A stretch of DNA of 50,900 nucleotides from Pseudobutyrivibrio sp. (lineage in GTDB: Bacteria; Bacillota; Clostridia; Lachnospirales; Lachnospiraceae), in the NCBI RefSeq assembly GCF_017471675.1, contig NZ_JAFUSK010000063.1, forward strand, positions 1-50,900, given 5' to 3'. Position numbers and translations under genes: made by a program. The notes under the pieces were generated by a model that had not been told where the DNA came from, did not search any database, and saw nothing but the letters and a program-made list of their open reading frames with translations. Positions 20,040-27,569 of this stretch are shown here, in pieces; position 1 is the stretch's first letter, and every line of letters starts with the position of its first letter.

Positions 20040-22223
20040 TTACTCTAACCTTTGCCTAGCTACAAGCTCAGCAAAATTTCCATTTTTTTCTATAAGCTCA
20101 TCATAAGTGCCAGACTCCACAATTTGCCCCTGGTCAAGGACCAAAATCTTATCACAGTGTTTGATTGTGGATAGTCTATGGGCCACAACTATTCTGGTAC
20201 ATCCCATAGAATCAAGGGCTTCTGACACCTGTTTTTGAGTTATATTATCAAGGGCTGATGTTGCTTCATCAAATATTAAAAGCTTTGGCTTATTAGCTAT
20301 GGCTCTGGCTATCATTAAACGCTGCTTTTGTCCGCCTGATATTCCACCCTGCCCTTCAGAAATAACAGTAGACATTCCCATTGGCATACTTTTAATGTCA
20401 TCAGCTATCTTTGCAATCTCAGCTGCTGCCCAAGCCTCATCCATTGTTAAATTAGGATTAGTGATTACAATATTCGAATATATATCCCCCTGAAACAATC
20501 CACCATCTTGAGTAACAGTTCCAATATTTTTCCTTAAAGAACCTAAATCAAGTGTTGTGATATCCCTACCATCGTAATATATTGCTCCACTTTCCGGTGT
20601 TTCAAATCCCAATAGCAGCCTGATTAAAGTAGATTTTCCACAGCCTGTTCTTCCTACAATTGCAACATAATCTCCTGCATTAATTTTGAGTGACAGGTCC
20701 TTTAGAACAAATGGTGTTTTATCAGAATATCTAAAGGATACATGGGCTATCTCCACATTTCCAGATATATTAGTAACAATCTCTCTGTCTTCCGAAACTT
20801 CGGGAACTGTTTTTAAAAATGGTTCCGCCATTTTAAGTATAGGGTCTATCTGCGCCATTGAAATAGCCAGATTAGAAAATGAATTAAATGCTCCCATCAA
20901 ATATCCGTAGGCCACTGTAAAACCTAAATATTCAGCTTGATTTACACCGGTTATAACTGCAATGTAATAAATAATAATAGTTGAAAATAAACTTATGGCA
21001 GTATTAATAACATTACTTACCTTAAGTAATGTTGGAGGATTATATTGAAGTGCAGCCTTATCTGAATAAATATTTAACCATCTTGCAAAAGCCCTTTTTT
21101 CTGCCCCGGCTAATTTGATTTTTTGAATTCCAGTAATCAAAGAATAGCTCATTCCTTCTTCTTTTGCTGTATTTTCTCTAATTATTTTGCTCACTCTAAT
21201 TTGAAGTAAGGTTGTAATTAGTGAAACCCCAACTGTAATAAGAATTATAATGAAGGATGGCACCACTAAGCCTGGAGCATATCTAAAAATCTGAGTCACA
21301 TATAAAAGTGACGCTATAGCTGTAAAGCCAGTTGTTACAAAAATATCCTGAAGCAGTTTGCAAAGCTCATTAACAGCCATGCTTCTGCTTTTTAATTCTC
21401 CCGGGCTATAGTTTCTATGAAAGCTTACAGGCAAAGCTATTATTCGCATTATCATAGCTGATTCTACTGCAACAGAGGTTTTTGTATTTAATCGACCTGA
21501 CAGTAGTTCAGTTATAGTTGAAATCAAATGGGTAGAAAGTGTTATGCAAAAAATAAAAATAGCTGCGCAAACAAGGGCTCTTGTGCTTCTACTGTTTAAA
21601 ACCGGTCCCGATAAAGCAACTGTGATTTTGGTAAGGAATAAACCTACACTACTTACCATCATGCTGGCAAAAACCAGTGCCATTATATCAGCAGTATTAA
21701 TATTGCTTTTCATATATATGATTAAATCTGGAATACCAAGTTTTTTTAATGGCAATGGTTTATAAAAGCATATTGCTTCATTTTCAAATAAATCTACATT
21801 CTTTCTATTAATCCTTACATGTTTTCCTGTATTTGAATCAATATAATAATAGCCTTTAAATGAATTTGGCAATAGAGCTACCGGGTGACCAGAGCCTTTC
21901 ATAAAACCTAATATAGGACCAAAGGCATCATGATACCAGTCTTCTTTTAGCTCTATATCCCTGCGCATCATTCCGTAATGCCTTAGACAGTAGTCGATTT
22001 GCTCTAGCCCATCTGATATTTCTTCTGGAATATCCACAGGCTTATAATGGTAGTATTTTAAAACTGAATCCAAGGCCTGTTTTGTTACTATCCTTTCATC
22101 TGTCAGCTTATCTGCTAATCGTTGTCCCAAAACTACCGATGCAATTTTCTGAAAGGATTCCTCTAGAGCCTGCCTGTCTGATTCTCTTCTCTCTTCAATT
22201 TGGTCTTCAAACCAGCTTTTCAT
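20040..22223 (-). CDS. NHLP-type peptide exporter, ABC ATP-binding subunit
   Basis: About 727 aa from the ATG at 22223, which has GAGGA before it; an ATG at 22238 lacks a site. An N-terminal region of about 170 residues without a peptidase signature is followed by an ABC membrane domain with six helices and an ATPase: Walker A GRTGCGKST, signature SGGQKQRLMIARAIA, Walker B LLIFDEATSAL. This matches the second, peptidase-free ABC protein of the nitrile-hydratase-leader-peptide (NHLP/NHLM) bacteriocin export systems. It forms the exporter with the next two genes. Confidence 0.85.
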   Translation of the reverse strand: MKSWFEDQIEERRESDRQALEESFQKIASVVLGQRLADKLTDERIVTKQALDSVLKYYHYKPVDIPEEISDGLEQIDYCLRHYGMMRRDIELKEDWYHDAFGPILGFMKGSGHPVALLPNSFKGYYYIDSNTGKHVRINRKNVDLFENEAICFYKPLPLKKLGIPDLIIYMKSNINTADIMALVFASMMVSSVGLFLTKITVALSGPVLNSRSTRALVCAAIFIFCITLSTHLISTITELLSGRLNTKTSVAVESAMIMRIIALPVSFHRNYSPGELKSRSMAVNELCKLLQDIFVTTGFTAIASLLYVTQIFRYAPGLVVPSFIIILITVGVSLITTLLQIRVSKIIRENTAKEEGMSYSLITGIQKIKLAGAEKRAFARWLNIYSDKAALQYNPPTLLKVSNVINTAISLFSTIIIYYIAVITGVNQAEYLGFTVAYGYLMGAFNSFSNLAISMAQIDPILKMAEPFLKTVPEVSEDREIVTNISGNVEIAHVSFRYSDKTPFVLKDLSLKINAGDYVAIVGRTGCGKSTLIRLLLGFETPESGAIYYDGRDITTLDLGSLRKNIGTVTQDGGLFQGDIYSNIVITNPNLTMDEAWAAAEIAKIADDIKSMPMGMSTVISEGQGGISGGQKQRLMIARAIANKPKLLIFDEATSALDNITQKQVSEALDSMGCTRIVVAHRLSTIKHCDKILVLDQGQIVESGTYDELIEKNGNFAELVARQRLE

Positions 22224-22230
22224 ACATTCC

Positions 22231-24411
22231 TCACTCATTAGCTATCAAATTCGCATATACGTTACCAGCTTTGATTAATTCATCATGGGTTCCCTGCTCT
22301 ACAATATCTCCATGATCAAGTACAATAATCTTATCACAATCCCTAATTGTTGAAAGTCTATGGGCAATAACAATACAAGTAATACCTCTATCCTTAATGG
22401 ACTTTACAACATCATATTCAGTCTTTGCATCTAATGCACTGGTTGCCTCGTCCAAAATTATAATCATAGGGTCCTGTGCCAACACTCTGGCTATTTCCAT
22501 GCGCTGCCTTTGACCACCGGACAAATCACGTCCACCAGATGTAATCATATGTTTATATCCACCAGGCATTTTTAAAATATCATCATGTATCTGAGCATCT
22601 CTAGCCGCCAGAATAACTTCGAAATCTTTGATTGAGTCATCCCACATACGGATATTGTTTGCAATAGTGTCCTCAAACAATATTATATCCTGGTCTACAA
22701 CTGCAATAGAGCCTGTCATAACCTCCCTAGGGTACTCATCTCTTCTTTTTCCATCAAATAGAATCTCTCCACTCCAAGGCATATAAAGACCGGATATAAG
22801 CCTTGATATGGTAGATTTACCACAACCTGAAGCTCCCACTATGGCAATTCTTTCTCCCGAATTTATTGTCAGCGAAAAATCCCTAAGTATTGGTGCATCC
22901 AGCTTTGAATATCCAAACGTAAGATTCTTTATTTCTATGTTTCCCTTAAGCTTTGCAAGGGATTTATTATTCACACCTACATTTTCTGCCAGGGCAACAT
23001 CCTCGGGGTATTCCATTACATCTTCTATACGCTCCATGTTAGTTCGCATTTCCTGTATAGTTTGCCCTGCATTTATCAAAGTATTTGCAGGCTCTATAAA
23101 GGATGTAATAAGTCCCTGAACCATAAAAACAGCACCTAAGGTGAAGCTTCCCCTCATTACCAAATAAATGCCCAAAACTAAAACTACATAATTGGCAATT
23201 GTATTAAAAAATACAGGTATGCCACCCCAGAATAGCTCTGTCTCCTCTGCAAGTATCTTTTGAGAATTAACTGAGGCCTGATACCCTGCCCACTTTTTGA
23301 AAAATCCAGTTTCAGCCCCGCTGGCCTTAATAGTTTCAATCATATCGATACCACTGGCTGTGGTGGATTCCAGTTTTCCAATATCTCGCATTTCAACACG
23401 AGCTATATTTATTCGCTTATTAGAAATAATCCTACTGACTATTATGTTCAAAACTACAGTGCCAATTCCCACAATTGTCAGCATAATATTCTGCTTTAAT
23501 AACAATACCAGATAGAAAATCATCATACAGGTATTTATCAACAGTGGGGCAAATGTATTAACCAGTGTACCGGCAATAGAAGAATTAAGAACCACTCTAC
23601 CTTCTATATCTCCTGCCAATCTTTGGGAGAAAAAATCCATAGGAAGTCTAAGAACCTTCCACATGTAAGAGCAACTTCCTATAGCAGCCATTTTTCCGTT
23701 AATTTTCAGAGAGTATATTGTTTTCCCCCACAAAACCACTATGTGAAGTATTGCAAAGATTACTAATATGGTGATAAATGAATTAAGCCACTCTTTATTT
23801 GTTCCTGTGAGAATTCTGTCTAAATATATTTTTGAAAACACAGAATCAAATATTCCAAATAGATAAGCAATAGCAGTTGTTAGCATTGCAAATAATACCA
23901 TTGCCCCTGTCCCAACCATTCGCTTTTTAACAAATGCAATGATACTTTTCTTTTTTCCAGATGGCACAAATTCCTTAGAAGGTGTCAGCATAATTGCAAC
24001 ACCAGTAAATGAATCATCAAATTCCTTGTAACTGATACATATACTTCCCCTTGCAGGGTCATTTATATACACTTTATTACCCTTAAAGCCATTAAGCACA
24101 ACAAAGTGATTCATATTCCAGTGTATGATACATGGAAATTTGCCATCTTTTTTTAGTTCTTCCGGGGAACACTGAAAAGCTTTTACATCAAACCCATAGG
24201 ACACTGCCGCTTTATAGATATTTTTGGCATTAGAACCATTTCTTGAGACACCACAATCAAGACGTACTTGTTCTAATGGCACCCATTTTCCATAATAGGC
24301 CATAACCATAGCAAGAGCAGCTGCGCCACATTCTAATACCTCCAGCTGTAAAATGACCGGAACTTTTGCTACACCCTTTGTTATTGTAGGTGGAATCTTT
24401 TTTTTAGCCAT
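22231..24411 (-). CDS. NHLP-type peptide exporter, C39 peptidase/ABC subunit
   Basis: About 726 aa. The N-terminal C39 peptidase has Cys28 (LECGAAALAMVMAYYG), His102 (NMNHFVVLNGF) and Asp118 (NDPARG). It cleaves double-glycine-type leaders while exporting. The ABC membrane domain and the ATPase follow (GASGCGKST, SGGQRQRMEIARVLA, IIILDEATSAL). The start at 24411 follows AGG-rich sequence 5 nt after the adaptor stop. Its leader-peptide substrate must be encoded elsewhere or be one of the peptides in this window. Confidence 0.88.
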   Translation of the reverse strand: MAKKKIPPTITKGVAKVPVILQLEVLECGAAALAMVMAYYGKWVPLEQVRLDCGVSRNGSNAKNIYKAAVSYGFDVKAFQCSPEELKKDGKFPCIIHWNMNHFVVLNGFKGNKVYINDPARGSICISYKEFDDSFTGVAIMLTPSKEFVPSGKKKSIIAFVKKRMVGTGAMVLFAMLTTAIAYLFGIFDSVFSKIYLDRILTGTNKEWLNSFITILVIFAILHIVVLWGKTIYSLKINGKMAAIGSCSYMWKVLRLPMDFFSQRLAGDIEGRVVLNSSIAGTLVNTFAPLLINTCMMIFYLVLLLKQNIMLTIVGIGTVVLNIIVSRIISNKRINIARVEMRDIGKLESTTASGIDMIETIKASGAETGFFKKWAGYQASVNSQKILAEETELFWGGIPVFFNTIANYVVLVLGIYLVMRGSFTLGAVFMVQGLITSFIEPANTLINAGQTIQEMRTNMERIEDVMEYPEDVALAENVGVNNKSLAKLKGNIEIKNLTFGYSKLDAPILRDFSLTINSGERIAIVGASGCGKSTISRLISGLYMPWSGEILFDGKRRDEYPREVMTGSIAVVDQDIILFEDTIANNIRMWDDSIKDFEVILAARDAQIHDDILKMPGGYKHMITSGGRDLSGGQRQRMEIARVLAQDPMIIILDEATSALDAKTEYDVVKSIKDRGITCIVIAHRLSTIRDCDKIIVLDHGDIVEQGTHDELIKAGNVYANLIANE

Positions 24412-24415
24412 ATTT

Positions 24416-24841
24416 TTACCTACCCTCAAACAAAAACTGTATTGGCTTAATTTCTTCTACAACTATACTGGCATCATATTTGCCATCAGCAAGAGGAATC
24501 CTGGCGTGTGCTACAGTTCTTCCAAAAGCATCTGTATCTACTGAAGAAATCACATACTCCTGGCCTGCTATTTCAACCTTTGTTCCCGCTTCTATATTGG
24601 AAGCATTATTTTCATCTCTTGTAACCACAATGCTGGCTTCACCCTCAGCAATGATTGCTGAACCATCCACAGTGGTTGTTAGCTTGCCAACAGATGCCCA
24701 GGCAATAAATCCAACAAGAATAAGCAACACAATAAAAAGCACAAGCCATATACTAGGATTTGTTACCTTTAGATAATCCGTTAATTGCTCAGGCGAAGAT
24801 ATTCTATCCATTGTCTTTTTCCTGAAAATTGAATTTTCCAT
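24416..24841 (-). CDS. NHLP-system HlyD-like secretion adaptor, short form
   Basis: About 141 aa. A basic N-terminus with MDRISSPEQLTDYLKVTNPS is followed by one transmembrane helix (SIWLVLFIVLLILVGFIAWA) and a beta-rich extracellular part. The SPEQL..YL.V..P..W motif is characteristic of NHLP bacteriocin secretion proteins. Full HlyD adaptors are longer and have a coiled-coil hairpin, so this is a minimal version or a shortened one. The ATG at 24841 has a GGGGTGG site close before it; an upstream GTG is possible. Confidence 0.75.
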   Translation of the reverse strand: MENSIFRKKTMDRISSPEQLTDYLKVTNPSIWLVLFIVLLILVGFIAWASVGKLTTTVDGSAIIAEGEASIVVTRDENNASNIEAGTKVEIAGQEYVISSVDTDAFGRTVAHARIPLADGKYDASIVVEEIKPIQFLFEGR

Positions 24842-25007
24842 AATCCACCCCACTATATTTGAATATATAGATTATCTCATACTTCTTACCGTAAAATTCA
24901 ATATTCATAATAGTTTCACAAATGGACTTTTAGGAGCGAAACATCATTCTGTCAAAAATTAATGCTATCATCTTTTAATAGAAACCAATTTTAAAGAGGT
25001 GATTTGC

Positions 25008-25484
25008 GTGAACAAAAAAGAGCAGGACAAATTCGTCAAAGAATTTATCGAAAGAAAACCTAATAGATGTTCTAAGTGCAAAGGACGTATAAGATATATT
25101 GGCGCAGGCCGTTATGAATGCTTTGATTGTGGGAATGAAGAAATCGACGATTTTGGCAAAGTAAAGGACTATATTGATGAAAACGGTCCATCCCCTGCCA
25201 TCATCATATCTGAAAACACAGGTGTGCCCGAAGATATTATAAACGGGATGCTTCGTCAGGGTAGACTTGAAATTCCTGAGGGAAGCTCAGTATATATTAC
25301 TTGTGAAAGTTGTGGCTGCAGCATCCGTTATGGTAGATTTTGCCCTGACTGTATCAGAAACCGTACTAACAGCCTAAAAGGAGTATTTTTCAACCCAGAG
25401 GTTGGCGAAAAGCCTCAGCACGAAGCTCCAAACCAAGAGGGCAAAATGCACTTCTTTAACTTATCAAAGATTAGGAAAAAATAA
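25008..25484 (+). CDS. Zinc-ribbon protein of unknown role
   Basis: About 158 aa starting at GTG behind GAGGTGA. Two zinc-binding modules can be seen: CSKCKGRIRY with ECFDCGN, and CESCGCSIRYGRFCPDC. A helical linker carries SENTGVPEDIINGMLRQGRL, which looks like a small winged or MerR-like DNA-binding helix. The layout recalls flagellar-operon zinc-ribbon regulators (YvyF type), but no flagellar genes are near. It is divergent from the exporter operon and could regulate it; that is inference. Confidence 0.6.
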   Translation: MNKKEQDKFVKEFIERKPNRCSKCKGRIRYIGAGRYECFDCGNEEIDDFGKVKDYIDENGPSPAIIISENTGVPEDIINGMLRQGRLEIPEGSSVYITCESCGCSIRYGRFCPDCIRNRTNSLKGVFFNPEVGEKPQHEAPNQEGKMHFFNLSKIRKK

Positions 25485-25514
25485 ACAGCCCACAAATTAT
25501 TACATTTGCGGGCC
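25475..25514 (-). terminator. Terminator of the TetR/CMD transcript
   Basis: GCCCACAAAT (25488-25497) pairs with ATTTGCGGGC (25504-25513) with one mismatch. On the minus strand it is followed by TGTTTATTTTTT, so it ends transcription of the tetR gene that stops at 25521. It overlaps the end of the convergent zinc-ribbon gene. Confidence 0.6.
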
Positions 25515-25520
25515 ATGGTA

Positions 25521-26141
25521 TTAACTAAGAACTAGTTTTAAAAACCTGTAAGTAAGTTCATAAATTGACGTTTTAGAATAAGACAATTTCACTTCATTCA
25601 TTGCCTCTATCTGTTTATCAGTAGGATATACGTATGGGGAGATTCCATACATATAAGGGAAAAATGCATATCTTACCTGCTCACATTTATCCTGGTCTAT
25701 ACCTTTTATATTCTTTAATAAGCATTCTTCAAACAGTTCTACTGATTTCTTAAACGCATCCTTGTACTCTATAAGAAGCTCCACTCTGCTGTTATCTTCT
25801 ATTTCATATAAGTTCATGGCCGAAATCTTAAGAAGAGTCTTTCTTTCTTCCATAGACCTTGCTATAGCTTTAGAAAGTCCGTCTACATCCAGCTTTTTGC
25901 CACTATCAATAATATCCTTAAGGCTTTCATTCCATTTAAGATATTCCCTGGTAAGTATTCCTAAAAAAATCTCTTCCTTGGTTTGAAAATAATTATAAAT
26001 GGATGGACGAGAAAAGCTGGTTTCCGTGCTAATATCCTTAATTGTAATGCTCTGAAAGCCCTTTGAATCGTATAGCTTTTCACAAGCATCCATAATCTCT
26101 TCTCTTCGTTTATCAATTGTTTCTTTTAATTCAACTGCCAT
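25521..26141 (-). CDS. TetR-family transcriptional regulator
   Basis: The protein has 206 aa. The HTH is FQSITIKDISTETSFSRPSI followed by YNYFQTKEEIFLGIL. The C-terminal ligand domain resembles TetR_C regulators of membrane or redox genes but is not specific. AAGGAG stands before the ATG. It is the last gene of an operon with the CMD protein; two identical-pattern palindromes upstream of that operon are likely its operators, giving autoregulation. Confidence 0.85.
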   Translation of the reverse strand: MAVELKETIDKRREEIMDACEKLYDSKGFQSITIKDISTETSFSRPSIYNYFQTKEEIFLGILTREYLKWNESLKDIIDSGKKLDVDGLSKAIARSMEERKTLLKISAMNLYEIEDNSRVELLIEYKDAFKKSVELFEECLLKNIKGIDQDKCEQVRYAFFPYMYGISPYVYPTDKQIEAMNEVKLSYSKTSIYELTYRFLKLVLS

Positions 26142-26158
26142 AAGAAACTCCTTACAAA

Positions 26159-26224
26159 TTACTTTCTAATAAATGCCTGGTCATGGTCTGGTAGCTCATC
26201 CGACACATAACGCTCTACAGTCAT
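26159..26224 (-). CDS. 21-codon micro-ORF between cmd and tetR
   Basis: MTVERYVSDELPDHDQAFIR plus one Lys, with GGAG 8 nt before its ATG, which lies just after the CMD stop. It may be the leftover of a truncated gene or a real small peptide. Nothing in it is recognisable. Confidence 0.3.
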   Translation of the reverse strand: MTVERYVSDELPDHDQAFIRK

Positions 26225-26227
26225 GTG

Positions 26228-26554
26228 CTATTCTCCGTAAACCTCTTTTGCAAGATTAAACACAGCCCATGCCTTTGGCCAACCGGCATAAAATGCCACA
26301 TGAGTAATTATAGCTGCCATTTCCTTTTCAGTCACCCCATGACTTTTAGCATTTTCAATATGATATTTCAAAGAGCTATCTGTTATTCCCTGAGACATAA
26401 GCGCTACAACTGTAATGATACATCTAGTCTTCACATCAATATCCTGATTGTTCCAATTCTCTCCAAACAGCACATCATCATTAAAATGTGCAAACTCTGG
26501 AGCAAACTCTCCTAGCTGATTTCTGCCTGCTGTCTGAACTATCTTTTCACTCAT
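26228..26554 (-). CDS. Carboxymuconolactone decarboxylase/AhpD-like protein
   Basis: The protein has 108 aa and the family pattern FAHFNDDVLFGENWNNQDID, then TRCIITVVALMSQGITDSSL and EMAAIITHVAFYAGWPKAW. The AhpD-type CxxC is absent (the position reads ALMSQG), so it is of the gamma-CMD-like rather than thiol-peroxidase type. It heads an operon with tetR; members of this family in anaerobes often accompany electrophile- or redox-response regulators. Confidence 0.85.
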   Translation of the reverse strand: MSEKIVQTAGRNQLGEFAPEFAHFNDDVLFGENWNNQDIDVKTRCIITVVALMSQGITDSSLKYHIENAKSHGVTEKEMAAIITHVAFYAGWPKAWAVFNLAKEVYGE

Positions 26555-26570
26555 TTTAACGCCTCCTTAT

Positions 26571-26624
26571 ATTGACACTCTGTCAATTTCACTTAATATA
26601 CCACTTTATTGACACATTGTCAAT
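26571..26624 (-). promoter_or_regulatory. Twin TetR operators upstream of cmd-tetR
   Basis: ATTGACA-CTC-TGTCAAT (26571-26587) and ATTGACA-CAT-TGTCAAT (26608-26624) are perfect 17-bp palindromes that differ only in the centre triplet. Their centres are 37 bp apart, close to 3.5 helical turns. TTGACA within each may also serve as a -35 box. Confidence 0.7.
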
Positions 26625-26642
26625 TCTTCAATTTCCTTATAA

Positions 26643-27569
26643 TTATTCACAGTAATTTAACATACCACATGCTGCGTTTATATCGTTGCCATACAAGGTT
26701 ACAATGTCTGTTTCAACATCATTCAATATCATCAAATAATAATAAAACAATTTATATTGCTTTTCCTCTGGGGATTTAAAATTTTTTCCAGTCTCAGAAT
26801 ATTTACCCAGAGTGACATGCACATAGTTTTTATCAATCATTTCCACTAATCTCTGAGCATGACAAACAGAATAATTATTTCCACCATTTGGATATTCAAA
26901 CAGTACATAATTACATATCAGCTTTGTACCAAATTCCTTTGCAAGCTCTTGAAAATGTGAAATTATATTCGCTATTTCATACTTGTTTGCCACAACCGGC
27001 ATTATGTACTTTCTCTCCTCATTAAATGAAGTGTGAACAGAAAGCTTAACCTGAAACTCTACGTCACAATATACATCATGTCTTTTACCAAAATATGAAC
27101 GGTATGTCTCACATAATTTAATATTTCCAGAGCTGGAAACTCTAAGAATCAGCTTATCATATTTGTCAGATATACATTTGTACATTTCATCATATGCACC
27201 AAAGCAATTATCAATATTGTAGCTGGCCTCACCCATTCCTTCAAAAATAACAGCAATTCTTTTATCAGATGTATCTTCAACCATATCATCTAACATTTCT
27301 AAGCCTATTTCTATTTCATCTTTTATTTCCTCTACCGTCAGGTTTCTTACAAAGGCTTGATCTCCTGTGGCACAAAATCTGCATTTTTCCGGACATCCAA
27401 TCTGAGATGAAACGCAAATAACACACTCGTTTTCTTCTGGAACATAAAAAGCAACCGCATAATATTTCTCGATTCCATTCTCAAAGTAGATAGCCTTCTG
27501 AAGCTTATCTTCCTTTGATTTTAATATTTTCACAGCACAGCTTTTACGATTTTTTACCATTTCACACAT
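26643..27569 (-). CDS. Shortened RlmN/Cfr-like radical SAM methylase
   Basis: The protein has 308 aa. The core is RlmN-like: CVICVSSQIGCPEKCRFCAT gives the CX3CX2C cluster (Cys59, 63, 66), and Cys52 stands where Cys118 stands in E. coli RlmN. FEGMGEASYN replaces FMGMGEPLLN, and Cys301 (NAACGML) corresponds to the methyl-carrying Cys355. The N-terminal accessory domain of about 65 residues is missing. It is the last gene of the biosynthetic operon (its ATG overlaps the preceding stop as TGATG), so it may methylate a peptide or carrier-bound product rather than rRNA. That role is inference. Confidence 0.8.
   Translation of the reverse strand: MCEMVKNRKSCAVKILKSKEDKLQKAIYFENGIEKYYAVAFYVPEENECVICVSSQIGCPEKCRFCATGDQAFVRNLTVEEIKDEIEIGLEMLDDMVEDTSDKRIAVIFEGMGEASYNIDNCFGAYDEMYKCISDKYDKLILRVSSSGNIKLCETYRSYFGKRHDVYCDVEFQVKLSVHTSFNEERKYIMPVVANKYEIANIISHFQELAKEFGTKLICNYVLFEYPNGGNNYSVCHAQRLVEMIDKNYVHVTLGKYSETGKNFKSPEEKQYKLFYYYLMILNDVETDIVTLYGNDINAACGMLNYCE

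Noticed and set aside
25008-25484. Zinc-ribbon gene as the missing NHLP precursor
   Set aside because: At about 158 aa with two zinc modules and no leader or cleavage site, it looks like a regulator, not a peptide substrate.
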